Assembly (NCBI GenBank): GCA_907163375.1
Contig: CAJQUW010004434.1
Coordinates: 124,001-188,000 of the forward strand
Length of the DNA: 64,000 nucleotides
Source of the DNA: Prostheceraeus crozeri
Taxonomy: Eukaryota > Platyhelminthes > Polycladida > Euryleptidae
Direction of reading: 5' to 3'
Shown here: in pieces, positions 1-12,711 of the stretch
Layout of the letters: every line of letters starts with the position of its first letter
Position numbering within the stretch: position 1 is the first letter of the stretch
Notes under the pieces: model-generated
What the model was told of the DNA's origin: nothing
What the model saw: the letters and a program-made list of their open reading frames with translations, nothing else
Databases searched by the model: none
Program-made: the position numbers and the translations under genes

Positions 1-264
1 AGCATCAAACGAAAATATTTCGACGAACTTTTGCCGGTAAGAAGTTCATGAGACAAAATTAAATTATAAAAAGATAGCCATAATGTATTAAATTTCAAGA
101 CATTCATAATAAATTATGTGTCAGCTATTCTGCAACCACACTATTTTTGTGTTTCACCTGATTTGTGTTAAACATCACTTTTTTAATGATATTGTAGGCT
201 CATATACATTTTGAATGACTACTTATGTTCATTGTCCTTGATCATGATGTTTTTTTCTTTCAGT
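1..264. other. unannotated left flank
   Basis: AT-rich sequence outside the first element. I see no coding exon, RNA gene or repeat boundary in it. Confidence 0.4.
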
Positions 265-272
265 GGATGATG

Positions 273-3200
273 CATAGACATCGAACAACAACAACTAGGT
301 CTAGACCGGACAGCTCCTATCTGCTTCATTAAAATTCGTGGCAAGGTCACTTGGTCGACCAAGAGAGGCTTTAATTCAGAATTTTGTTTTAAGTCATCAA
401 ATTAGCTGTCCGCCAACTCAAGTTTTCGTCAGTTCTTGGAACTGCGATTTAGTCAATTCTTCAAAATAATACACAATATATTGATTATGCATGATGAAAT
501 CAGACACCAGCGGTTTTTGTGTTCTGTCGTGCTCGAATAATTGCAAAGTTTCTTTTGGGTGCAACTTTCCTTCGAATATTGCGTGACTTACTTGGCTACT
601 GCAATCAGATATATATCAAGATAAACATATCGGAGTATAAAGATCGCTGAGTGCCAATATTGACTTCTTGCTTTTTCTTGCTTAAACTTTGCTTGGTTTT
701 GCTTCGTACCTTTTGGTTCTTCTTGGAAATGTAATGATTTCTCATGCAAATCAAACTCGTAAATATAAAATAGAAATCATCAACACCAAATAATAAGCGG
801 TCAAATGATTTTTTCATAACTTTGGGTGTTTCGGAGTCGCTTTTATCTAAAAAATGAGCTATTATTACCGGCCCATCCGGTGATATAACCACTGCTACTC
901 TTTTGACTACTCATTTTTGAGTTTTTTTGATTATCTGAAATGACTCGGCGTTGTTTGGTCACTTACGCACTTGTCACTGTGCTTGGAAATTCATGTCAAG
1001 TATTCGTGATAATTTCACAGCTTGCAATTCACGCTTTCTGAAAAGCAGAAAGCCTCACACTAGACAGGAGGTTCACTGTTGCGGTCTGATAATTTTTAAG
1101 TAGACCGGAGGTAACCAGAATACTAATGAAAAAAATATAAGCTGAACAAAATGAAATGAATTCAGAATTGCCACCCAAATCAAAAATCCGCAACCGGGAA
1201 ATATTCCGCTATCACCCTGGATTTCCCGAGGTCATACTAAATCATGTCCACTACTACAAACAATAATCGCAGGCTTTTATGTAATTGTACATGTACAATT
1301 CACAGTATTGCTACTTAATTCGCGCACTTAATGAAAAAATGAACGAAATACTTATATAAAATAAAATAAATATTAATGATGCCAATTCATGATAGAGAGA
1401 TAGCTTTCATCTTAATTGTCAACCAAAATTCCAAGCTGATTGTGCATGCAATTTCATTTCTATTATAGGCCCATTGCATAGGTGTATTGTTTTGGAATCA
1501 TTCATATTAAGGCTATGCGCTAGCCTCTCCTTCTCGCACCGATAAACCGTTCGGTGAGCTAAAAATTGTAAATCGTTACACCAAAGCATGTTTAAGTACA
1601 ACCGAAATGTAATTGTAATGTATAATGTGTGAAGGCCCTACCCGGAACCACAAAACATCAATGACGAGTTTCTCAAGCAAAACTAACCACTCCCTCTATC
1701 TTTTTTTCTCTCTGAGATGCTACGATGTCACTCCGGCGGAACTCTGGACGACCCACGGATGCTACTATACATCTTAGCATGATGGGCAAGATCATCGTAC
1801 GGAGCACCGGTATTCATTGACGGAGTAACCGGTACTCATTATAAGATTCCGAATTTCTGAAGTCGCGGGTATTCAGATTTCGTGGTCTAAAATGGTCTAT
1901 CATGACTTTGAATTATCTAAATTGGGTCTACTTCTAAGTTCAGATATATAGTATTGCTTTACGTATCATAAAAATACGATAAATACAAGAAATATGTCAT
2001 TACTGCAGTTGAACACTGTAGGTATTTAATTACTTGGAAAATCAAGCGTTAGATGAACTATAGCAGCTTGGTTCTCCTCTTTCTAAATACATCACATGAA
2101 AGCTGTCGAACTTCCTATCCAATTAATGGGCAAAAATCTCAGGATCGACTATCTCTAATTTGGCCCTTCTGTCCTTCAGCTTGTTTTAAGTTGAATTAAA
2201 ACCGCAGTAAATTAGTCTATGAATCTAGTTAATTTCTGACTCAATTTTGCATGAAAAGCTAAAGTCTGCTAAGCAAAAAATGCCTAAAACGCAAGTTTCA
2301 ACTTAACAGACATAGTCGTTTGTAAAGATGATTTTGACTGGGTTTGCTGTTTTTGAAAATGATTGGAGCAAGGAATGATTCAAATATCAGAACTTTGAAT
2401 ACATTTCATGTCCATATACATATAATAATATGTATGTCTCACAATGCAAGCATTAAAATATGAAATAAGATTTCACGGAATTAAGCCTACATCATCAAAG
2501 CGTATTTTCAATGTTCATGTGTAAATATCTTACCCAAGTCTATTTGTATTAACTGAATGCGACTAATCAATAAATTAATAAAATATTGTTAGGATTTTGT
2601 CTAGACTAGCCTACGCTACACCTAGATTATTGAACATGGCGTATAGGTATTTTATAACTTTGTTAGTAGATGTGACATAGTAGACATAGTACATGTGTTG
2701 CTTTAGATATAAATTTGATTAAAAATTATACTGATTCTGTTTTTGCTGTGTGTTGCATATGGAGGTCAGTGTATTTGCATCGGAGTTGAAAACTCCACTC
2801 CGGTAATGCAGGAGTTCTGATGCAAACGCTGACTCTGGATCGACACAGCGACAAGCGGGGAATTAATCCAACCAAAATGGCAATTTTAAATTTCAGCTTG
2901 TTTCTGCATACATATATGTGTATGATAGTGATAAGTCGCAAGAATAGAATTTTCTGTGGTATTTTGTTTTCGCTTACTTGGAAATCAGTGCAGCAAATAG
3001 CCGTTGTTAAGATACGATTTAAGCGTGCGTTTGTCTTTCAAAAGCAAGGTGTTATATATATTTTTAAAGACCAACCTATACTTTCAAATTTCTGTAAAAA
3101 ATTGAACACATCTACAACAAAATCACGGAATGTCACATATTGGCAACATGTATGACCACTACAAATGAAACCTCAAGATTTTTAATTGGTCATGAAAGCA

Positions 3201-5681
3201 TTGATGACACATGTATACATGTTTTGATGATAGCTAAGTCTGTCAGCTTTTGCATCTTCCAAAATCTCTGTTACACTGAGACTGGAGATTCGAACTCCAG
3301 ATGCATGAAGACCGACATGATGCTGATAGATGGCAATTGATTATCTCATATAGCCCTAATTGGTGGAATAGTACGCCAAGGAGTGCTAAGTAAGATTTTG
3401 AAGAATTCTTTGTTTTCTCAGGAGAATTTAGGTCTAAATCAAATATTTTAGTTCAAATAAAATTGAAAAAAATCATTTTTTAAATAAAATCGTAGGAATG
3501 ACAACGTGGTAACGGGGCCCCAACGTCGTTTTTGAGGCATAATTGTAGCTACTTCCTGTCTTGCTACTCACTCTGTTACTACTTCTGTTATCATCTGATC
3601 AACAAAATGTGGAATCGGCCCCTATTATAAATTTGCAAAGGAATAGAGATGCGACAAAGTTGTTAAAAACAAATCCTATCTGCAATTCGCGCTTTAGGGT
3701 GAGTATGCACCTATTTAGACTTTTCGAAACGGCAGTCGCCACCGAACTGTGATCTGCACAGTGGTGCACCAAACTTACTTTGGCCGGCTTTGGCGCACTG
3801 GCGGGTGCTTGGTTTCTGAAATTCTAGAAATAGATCACACGTCTGCCGCGCAAGTAACGTTGTATCTGGCGCGCTCGGCTCTGACCTCGTCGCGCCTGGT
3901 CCTGGCTTCGGTGCGCCTTGCCTGCATTCGGCGCAATTTTTTCAGGTATGCTATAAAACATCATACATCTGGCGCACTCGAAATTCGGAAATTCGAAATG
4001 CGGTCTATGTACAGATTGCAAATGGGAGTGGCTATTACTACGCCTGGTCTGATGCAATTTTGGTCTTGCGTCTAATGCACCGGCAGATCAGCTGAACCGT
4101 TGACATTGACTGCTGCATAGGCAGATAAGCAGGCAGGAAAAACTAATTATCTGCAAAAAATCGCTTAAAGATGGGAAATGCGTTTCCCTTGCTACAAGAG
4201 TCACTATTATTTTCAAAACAACTTAGCAGACGAAGAAAAACAAATCAATTTTCAAGACACACGGATGCTCATTTCCTGCTATAGGCCTATTGAGTTATTT
4301 GAAGTCCTCTAAAGCTACGAAACATGAGGCGCGGCAATAGAAGAATGAAGAATAATGGACAGGCTCATCCGGTGAAATATCTACTGGCTTGCTGACTTTA
4401 CATGTGGAAACACAACATTTGCATGATGTCTGATCATGTTTTTGACATATCTTTACAAACATGTCATTACCCATTGAGTATTTTGTCAGCCACTATGTTT
4501 GGTACCACCTCTCGTCTAGGTTTGAGTGTTCAAGTCAGGGGTCGAAACACCTGCTCATGACTGACGGAGGAAGTATTATGCTTTATATACCTTAATAGGT
4601 AGGTGAAGTAGTGGTCGAAGCATTGTAGTTCTAATCATGTCATTGTGGATGTCGACAAATGAAGGAATGATTGATTCCATGAAGTATTGTCGGCGGATTA
4701 AGAGACTGGCGATAACAAATTCAAGTGGATAAATTGTATTTTCCATGTGTAGTCTTCTTAGGTAGAGTGTGTATAGTTCGATTGTTCTCGGAGTAGTAGT
4801 GTTTACTAGAAAGTTATATTGCTTACCTCCATTATCCACTTTCCACTTGTCCACTACTAACATTAACCATCGCGTGTAGTATCAGTTATTGTGTAGCATT
4901 AGTCCACTTGTAATCGATGTAGTAGTATGATTGAATTTCTATGTTCTACCTACACTTCTCCAATTTTTATCCATTGGTCTCCTGTTGTTTTATAATATCC
5001 ATTTCTAATTTCCTCAATACATGGTGACCATTGTCCTTTTTCGATTTCCAATACCAGCATCTGCAGTCGGTACAGCCGTCTGTTTAGAGCGTGTATGCGG
5101 CAGTATTTGGAATCCATGGTGGTACAGTATGCCAACAGTAAAATGAGTGGTGTCACAGGTCTTAAGATTTTAACATTAACCAGTAACTGTGCCAAAGCTG
5201 ATCAATTTCAATTCCTTGCCACCAGAGAGATCCATTGAGTTCTTTTAAGAACTCATTAATCCAATGTCTACAACATCACTGCATTTGCTGATTAGAGAGC
5301 TACATCAGTCCTCATTAGGACTACTTCACTTAATAATTTAGATTAGCAAACATATATTATATTGTAAATGGCTGCTGTGATGATTTTCATCATCGTATGA
5401 GAATTAGTAGATTAACGACATGAATCTCTCAAGCCAGATCGACAAGAAATTTAATCTAATGCAAATTATAATAAGTAGACTGCACATATTTCGTTTCTTC
5501 GCTAACTCTGATATTCACCAATGCAAAGGACAAACCACGTGCTTTTGTAGAAACATATGGAAATTTCAAAAAATTTCATGTAATAAAACAAGAAAAGTGG
5601 TCGACATAGTGAGGCTTTAATTGCTGTGACCTTGACCAGCTGTCCAGTCTAGACCTTAATGATTTATGTTCGATGTCTATG
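273..5681. mobile_element. 5.4-kb DNA transposon with 8-bp target duplication
   Basis: Both ends carry the inverted repeat CATAGACATCGAACA (left at 273, right ending 5681), followed inward on both sides by related blocks containing AGGTCTAGAC and GGACAGCT and then AAGGTCAC. Exact 8-bp duplications GGATGATG lie outside at 265-272 and 5682-5689. Terminal repeats plus an 8-bp duplication fit hAT, P or a similar superfamily; the ends do not settle which. I recognise no transposase inside. Minus-strand open frames at 4576-4863 and 4950-5195 have no family I know. A GC-rich patch at about 3770-4080 differs in composition from its surroundings. It is probably a non-autonomous copy carrying unrelated filler. 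Confidence 0.75.
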
Positions 5682-5997
5682 GGATGATGAATAGCCATCT
5701 CTTATTCACTGTCTAAAAGATAATTTAATAGACAATACCAGTAAAGGATGTCATGAAGGGGAGAATTTGTAAAATGCTATTCTTCCTCCTATATTGCTAT
5801 TCTGACCACTCAATTTCGTTTCAAATTTTCAAAACTGAAAATTTTCATATCTATGTGTTCCTGGGTCGCAACTCGAGTTCATGTAATAAAATCGAAGTTG
5901 CATGCACATCGGGGATTTAGTTGTTCCCCAAGCATTAGTCTCTCACCAACTTAAAATATCAATCAACTATATCTTTGCAATTAGCATCTCAAATTAC

Positions 5998-6050
5998 CAA
6001 TCTCAGGATTCGAATTTTAAAAAAAATAAAATTCGAATCCCGAGATTGGT
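5998..6050. repeat. 53-bp perfect-looking hairpin
   Basis: Two arms of about 22 bases (left CCAATCTCAGGATTCGAATT, right its reverse complement with one or two differences) flank an A-rich loop. It looks like a tiny foldback or the core of a MITE. No target duplication was found. Confidence 0.6.
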
Positions 6051-6325
6051 TTTTGGAAATACTAACTAATTGAAATTGTTTGGATCTCGAAGAGGGAGTA
6101 ACTTATTCTACATAGATAGCTTAAACAGGGGGAAATTCGGATCTAACTGCACAACGAATGAACATGTAGACATTCAATTAGCTGTCTCATTGATATTGTA
6201 TCTGTATTGCTGGCTCTTTGTTCATCTAAACTTCTTGTCCATGTCCTTTCTCTTGTCAATTTTATGCACATACTTCCTATGTTTGAAACCTTTGAAACTT
6301 CTCAAAATGAAATTTAACCCTCTAA

Positions 6326-6992
6326 GGGGTCGTGCACATATTACGTGATACGCAAGGGGGGAGGGGGGGTCCAACCAATATATCACGCGGTATCACAGGG
6401 GGGAGGGGGGATACTCTGGCAATATCACGTGATACATAACACCACTGAGTTTCTGTCAAAAAATATACTGGTCGCGTCATGTATGCTCTGAATGCGGCTT
6501 GTATTGCGCTCGGATGGCAGCACTGCAAGCGCACAAGCGCAGTCGAGTGCATAATCGCCCCGACGGAAAGACCCCAATGCCCCCACCATCTTACAGGGCT
6601 CAATTGGAGGAAAATGAGGAAGTCGACCCCGTTCTCGAAGGAGATGCATCCCTACCAATGCCGGTGTATAAGAATATTTTTGACTTCCTCTGCGCAACAC
6701 AATTTGTATAATCTTAGGTGAAACGTACAGTATATACCGGTATTTATAGGATTTGATGTTTTTGCTTTCAAACTCATGATGTAGTCTACAAATAGAAAGT
6801 AGGTCTACACACACAACAAGAATCATATAAATGACACATAGTATAAATCATGAATTAGTCGGGGGGGGGGGTAAACCAGAATATCACGTGATATGGGAGG
6901 GGGGTTCAACCGATATATCACGCCGTATCACAGGGGGGGAGGGGGGGTCGAAAATTCGTAAATTTGGTATCACGTAATATGTGCACGACCCC
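6326..6992. mobile_element. Harbinger/ISL2EU-like MITE with TAA duplication
   Basis: Terminal inverted repeats begin GGGGTCGTGCACATATTACG at the left and end with its complement at 6992. The 3-bp duplication TAA lies at 6323-6325 and 6993-6995. Subterminal blocks repeat ATATCACG/CGTGATAT and runs of G. GGGGTCGT ends and a TWA target are typical of PIF/Harbinger-type MITEs; the assignment is from the ends only. Short open frames at 6479-6721 look accidental. Confidence 0.75.
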
Positions 6993-7353
6993 TAACATCC
7001 AAGAAAAAATATTACGTTAACGTCCAGTGGGGTCCTTTGAGGCTCCCAGTGTATTTTTCATGATAATGACTAACTGTTTGTTTAGTTATGATACTGAACT
7101 CAATAAGGATGTTTAAGGAAAATACACATCCAACATTTAGCATTAATAGCTCTATAGTATAACACATTATACATACATATGTAATATACATTTACTGTAC
7201 ATTGATACATGTAGGCCTCTGAGATTACCATGAAAATCAAAACAATTCAGATATAGAAGCTTTTTATAGCGTATCTATAAAATCAATCCTTTGCACAATG
7301 TTCGCAGATGATGCGACAATGTTCATTACAAACGTTTCTTGTTTCTTTCGCAT

Positions 7354-7539
7354 TCATGGCAGAGTCTCACCTTCCTCTCCAATCGTCGAGGACATATAGC
7401 AGCGGCGTCTAGCGAGATTGAAGGTTCCGCGAACAGGTCCTGGACTTCCAGCCGAAGAGACCTCTGCTTCGTCAGACAGCTGTGTTCCTAGTTCTATCAG
7501 GAACAAACAGCGTCTATGAAATGCTGCGGGGTAGTATTG
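7354..7539 (-). pseudogene. piggyBac transposase, C-terminal part
   Basis: Reads QYYPAAFHRRCLFLIELGTQ and then a Cys-containing tail ending ...GETLP. The FHRRxFLxELG pattern follows the NxxDI segment in piggyBac transposases, and that segment sits 8.3 kb away at 15888-16012. This is direct evidence that the CACTA-like element landed inside the piggyBac gene. Confidence 0.7.
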
Positions 7540-7610
7540 CACTAGACGAAATGACTTACTTAATCTTATTAAGGAAATCTTACAAGTTCTGACCAGAAAC
7601 CCGGCCAACA

Positions 7611-7850
7611 ATGCTACGTAGCACCTACGTAGAAGATGGTAGCATTGGTTGCAGTAGGTAGCGTGTCTGTGCTACGCAACTGCAACGTAGCAGCTACGTA
7701 GCATTTTCTTCGGTAGCGAATGCAAGGTAGCGGAACGTAGCAGCTACGTTGATATTTTTCGGTAGCAAATACAAGGTAGCGAGACGTAGCAGCTACGTTG
7801 CAATTTGTTCGGTAGCTAATGGAAAGTAGCGAAACGTGGCAGCTACGTAG
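7611..7850. repeat. left subterminal array of GTAGC/GCTACG units
   Basis: Roughly four diverged units of about 55 bp, each with CGTAGCAGCTACGT and GGTAGC motifs. They face the array at the other end of the CACTA-like element. Such subterminal repeats are the transposase-binding regions in known CACTA elements; that role is inferred here. Confidence 0.7.
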
Positions 7851-8129
7851 CAGGTCTAATTTGTCCTAATTGGCATCACATGATGCCAATATTGCGTCAC
7901 AAATGCTCCTGGGATGTCTTCCTCCTTAGCGGGATGTCCCGGTTGACTTTCTCCCGGTGAAAAGCGATACGATAGTGTCATTATCTACCAAATCGGGAGA
8001 GTTTATCACACAGAATTAGATTCATCTACGCGCGCTTCGGTTTCCTAGAAAGGAAGAATTTTATGATTGTTCAGCATTCCTACCCTCATTTCCTATTTCC
8101 TCCATTTCTGATCATCCTCTTCCCCCTTC

Positions 8130-8192
8130 CTCCCTCCCTCTCTCACTACCTCTCTCTCTCTCACACACACACTCTCTCTCTCTCTCTCTCTT
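8130..8192. repeat. CT/AC microsatellite
   Basis: Runs of TCTCTC, ACACAC and CTCTCT in succession, with CCTCC-rich sequence before them. Confidence 0.9.
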
Positions 8193-9970
8193 CTGTCGCA
8201 TTATATCATGTACATACACACCCATATTCGTGAGGCATCATAAATATTGAATGGTCTATGTCTATTTCGCACGACAATATTTTTACATAGGTAACCAATT
8301 GTTATTGTCACTTAAATCTCCCAATAATGAAATTCGCATTTCACAAGTATTAAGTTTTGGAATTAAATCGTCTTTTAAATGCTCGAAACTTTTGCAGCTC
8401 TGAGTTTTCTATTGGTTTCATCAAGTGATGAGAACCAACAGTTTACATTTAGTAGAGGCTATACTCTACATCCAAAATTTGCGAAAGCGATGTGATTTTG
8501 AAAGCTTTTACACAGCCAAGTTCTGTTGTGCAATTTCACCACCGCCCTTCTTGCTTTCATAGACAGCTATTTCATCCCTATCCCAATTTCGGCAGCCCGC
8601 ACGTCTTTGTTCGCCTTCGCCTGCTGACAGCTACAGATGGAACAGGTAGCATGGATCGATGATGCTGGCGCTTTATCTCCAGCCACACACAAGCGTCAAG
8701 CATGGAGAAACTGACATGATTGCGATGTTACGTCAAATATAGCTTCAACATTGTGGACTTTCATTGCGCACGCCACTGCTGCTATCCTTCATCTGTCTGT
8801 AGAGACCGCTAGTCTCAGTGTTGCCTACTTTATCTTCTTCAAATTCTTATTCATCGTGTACAGTATCAAATTTAGTGACACATGCGGATTACGTACAGCC
8901 TCGTCGTGGCAATGGATTCTTCAAACGGAAGCAAAACTTCATATAGATCTGCGATATGGATTTGAAGAAACTTGAATAGCCTACCTAAATGATGCACTGG
9001 AAACAAAGAGAAATGGTGCTGTTGGATGCCAGAACAGAATTTCTTTCGAATAAGACAATCAAAATACATTTGAACTCCATAGACTTCATGAGTACTCCAT
9101 GACTTGTTGCTTCTTCGTTTATCAACTCCGTGGTTCAAGCTCAAATGCTTCTGTGTGTCGATTCTTTCATCGCAACAACATGTAAGTTTCAGTACTTAAA
9201 TTCATATTAAATTGGTTAATGAATGAAATAAGAAATAAAATAAGAATGGAATTTTCGAAACAATTCAGATTCAGATCTATTTCACAAAATTTTGAAGATA
9301 GGCTACACATACGCAAATTTAGCTTCATACTGTATGTAGTCTGTCTACAACTACATGTATATCGTGATGGCATATACATCGGCAAATGTTGTTCCATGGC
9401 CTGATGATAATTTTACTTTTAAAAGTCTACTTCAATAAGTTTTTACTTAGTTCTCATTTATCATCTAATTACCATTTGTTTTATAGTAGTCCTATTGAAA
9501 ATTTCCATAATTTTGCATTAATTAATAAGTATAAGCATAAGTATTTTAAGATTTATTATTGTGTATGCACTACAGCACTGTAATTTTACGCAGATATTCG
9601 GCGTATACACATAGGCCTACATCCACTCACATTTAGGCGCACTCACATACTAACAAATATTATCAACTTGAGATGTTGAAGCAAATGTTTTACATTCCGG
9701 CATGCAATTTCACATATTCATACCTCTTGTTCTGCTGCATTTTTAGACTGATCAATTTGTGTAGGAGCATCTTCCAAGTAGCATCTGAATATGCTTAACA
9801 ATCGAGTCCTTACTTCGACAGTCGGCTGTTTCCGGACAATGAAGATATGAAGCTAATCATTCAAAGTAAGTAGGCCTAAAACTTTCGGCGATCATTTGTT
9901 TTAATTTCTATTAGTTTCATTATGCATTTGATAATCTCCAATGAAATTTAGATTATGAGACACAGCCTAT
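8193..9970. other. CACTA interior, nothing recognised
   Basis: Open frames here are short and none resembles a known transposase or host protein. AT-rich filler. Confidence 0.4.
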
Positions 9971-9971
9971 T

Positions 9972-10217
9972 TAGACATTAAAATTATTTATACTTCTTTA
10001 TGTCCCTTTGTAATCATTTGAAATACTCTCTTATTTTTAGATTTATTTGCTGTTCAAGCGTTCAGGACATGTGTCCCTTCTTCAGGGGTTAACAAAATCA
10101 AGTGGACAAGCAATGAACTCCTGAAGAGCAAATTAATCTATAAATAAGAGAATATTTCAAATGATTACAAAGGGACACAAAGAAGCCACAAAATCACAGT
10201 GAATAATTTTGATGTCA
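9972..10217. repeat. foldback MITE inside the CACTA-like element
   Basis: Arms begin GACATTAAAATTATT on the left and, read from the other side, GACATCAAAATTATT. Both continue with CTTCTTT(A/G)TGTCCCTTTG and on to ATTTCAAATGATTAC in the inner part. Partial related sequence follows to about 10310. Confidence 0.6.
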
Positions 10218-10369
10218 AAATATTAAAATATTTCAAATGATTTGCAACGTTTTATACGAAGGGGAATAAAAAAGATATAAAATCATAATGAAGAATTTGC
10301 TACCGAGTGAAGGTGAACTATATTACTCGTAAAATTCCAACTCTCCAGCTGTAAACGACTGTGTTGTAA

Positions 10370-10520
10370 TTCTTGTTGCAATTGCGTAATCGCAATCACA
10401 ATTAATGTAATTAGTAATTGTAATCAATTACATTTCTGATGAGTAATTTATAATCGCAATCAATAACATTTTTAGCCATGTAATTGAGAGGTAATTGCGA
10501 TTATTTTGCAGTCAGCACAG
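10370..10520. repeat. AATTGTAATTAC-rich low-complexity block
   Basis: Diverged iterations of TAATTGTAATCAATTAC-type words. Similar blocks lie at 11325-11440 and at both ends of the hAT-like element at 12712-14844, suggesting relics of the same element type. Confidence 0.55.
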
Positions 10521-10617
10521 CTTAACATTCGTTCCTCAAGTTGCTTAAATTACGTGACTCTCCTCGTCAAAAAATGCATTACTATGAGTTGATATGGTTC
10601 CACACATCCGGTTATTG

Positions 10618-10830
10618 ATATGGAAAGGTGAAAGCAAAATTCTCCTTCGGGTGTTGTATATTAGAAATAAATAAAATGTTCACAGGAATCAACGTTAAAG
10701 AAATTGTCACATTCAGTGCAAGTAGAGTGAAATACAACTCATGTGGATGTTGTGACGTACATGTAGATGACACGCCCGTTTTTAATATACAACACCCGAA
10801 GAATAATTTTGCTTTCACCTTTCCATGCAT
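10618..10830. repeat. 210-bp foldback MITE
   Basis: Arms of about 45 bp starting ATGGAAAGGTGAAAGCAAAA and containing TTCGGGTGTTGTATATTA are inverted at the two ends. The two open frames it contains on opposite strands are products of this symmetry. Confidence 0.7.
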
Positions 10831-10834
10831 TACT

Positions 10835-12703
10835 ATACTTGAATGTGTAGCCTACCGGGTGTGCAACTACCGGTACTTTTTTCAAAGAAATTTATGACGA
10901 AACACAATTCCAAAATCTAAATGAAGTGCCGGTCTTATGATATTCTTTCCCTCTTATCTTAATAACTGAACTGAAAATGCAGATCAGAAAATTACTCCCA
11001 TCGGAGAAAAGAGAAAAAAAACAAAGTTGAAATCTTCAAGTCAATTTAAATCATAGCAGGTAATTGCAAGCATGGCAAAGTCTCCTAGAAGCCAGAAGTC
11101 TCGATATCCCAATCCTGTATCTTCAGTTTGAATCGTATAGTAGTAGAGTTGTAGGGCGAAAACACTTGGGTGAGAATAAAAAGGTGCTAATTTAATATCA
11201 ATGCTATATCATCGCCTGCTTTTCCGGGGAGCAATTGTAATTAACCTAAGCAAATCTGCCTTGAAAAAGAGGTGGCGTGGAAACGCAGAGTTTAATGCTG
11301 ACAATTATCTAAAGTAATTATGAATTAATTGAAATGTAATCGAAGAAAAACGGAGTACCGGTAATTTGTAACTGTAATCGATTACATTGATAGAGATGTA
11401 ATTTGTAATTGCAATCAACTACATTTCATGAGTAATTGACACAAGTCTGCTGCGAATACAACATAATGAATCAGAACACATAAGTATAGAAGGTCGCAAG
11501 CAAGGCATAAAAAGTTTTTCCACTACAATTCCTGCTCATAGTATGCACGTTAATTAAATGTTAATCAGGCATTGACATTTATCTTTGATTGACATTCTTC
11601 AGTAAATTTGTATACTTTCAATACAGAGATCATAGTATAGCATCATGGACTTACTGTACATAACTGCATGCATGATTCGTATGAATAGTATGCTACAGAC
11701 AGGGTTGGAACCGGCCGACCGATTTTAGTAACGCCGGCCGTTTAATTTAATTAGACTCACGTCGACCGTTGTTGACATTCACTCTAGAATATATTGCTTA
11801 GTTAATCATTACAACATTAAGAGCATGCAAATGTAACATAAGTTGAAAGTATCCACACGTATGTTTTGTGACATGATTATTACGAACCGTTCCTTAAACA
11901 GTTAAAAAATGATTACTGGCAACTTGTACATGTTATAGTTCAAACTCCACTTTATCAGTGATGCAGTTTCTAGAATCCTCCTCTATCCTGCATGAATTTC
12001 GGAAGGATTGTGTCCTCTTCTCTGCCTTTTTCTCTGAGGATTTTCCTCATGCATCTCCGCCTTGGCTAGAAAGCGACATTATCAATGAATCAATTATCGT
12101 CAATCGTTATCATACATTCAGAAAGGATAGTCCTGATAGAAGATAAAATAAAGTCCAGGTTCGTATTGGTAGTGGTGTGGCAACTGTGACTATTTTTTTC
12201 TCAGGATATTCCAGTTTCATTTGACTAAAGGAACGCAGATCTGTGATTTATAAATTATAATCAATGTCTTTTTTGCATGCTATTATCTAATTTTTACGCA
12301 CGGTGATCTGCCACAGGTGTCTATATTTGAATAAATGCTTATTCCTACAGGCCTAAATAAGTCGGTCTACATCAAAAAGTAACAATAATACTGTACATTG
12401 TAGTAATAGGATCAGAGAGACCTTGCTGGTGGAAAGATTAAGCAATTTTTTTTCGAGGGCAGGACAACCGCTAAAGAAACTGCTAATACAAATCGGATCA
12501 TGTGTCGCATCTTCATGTTCATTTGTTCAGTTAGTGTGACTATCATCAGAATTTTCAATTCTAAGTTGTCGTGTTGCTTTTGACTAACCCTGTATCTATA
12601 GGCCTATTATGCTTATCTTACAAAAAGTCAGTTGAAATGTGTTATTACGCAGTTGTTTCACATTAAGCAATAAAATCTGCTTTCTGTGTCGAATTTTATA
12701 TTG
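10835..12703. other. CACTA interior, nothing recognised
   Basis: No supported gene. A CAGGGTTGGAACCGGCCG motif at 11700 resembles a hAT end, but no partner end was found. Confidence 0.35.
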
Positions 12704-12711
12704 ATATCACA

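Noticed and set aside
3749-4075. Overlapping open frames on both strands of a GC-rich patch
   Set aside because: Openness on both strands follows from composition; no motif, start context or splice support.
6425-6826. Protein-coding gene in the Harbinger-like MITE
   Set aside because: Competing frames on both strands and none matching a transposase.
11700-11740. Second hAT element starting CAGGGTTGGAACCGG
   Set aside because: No matching opposite end or 8-bp duplication found.
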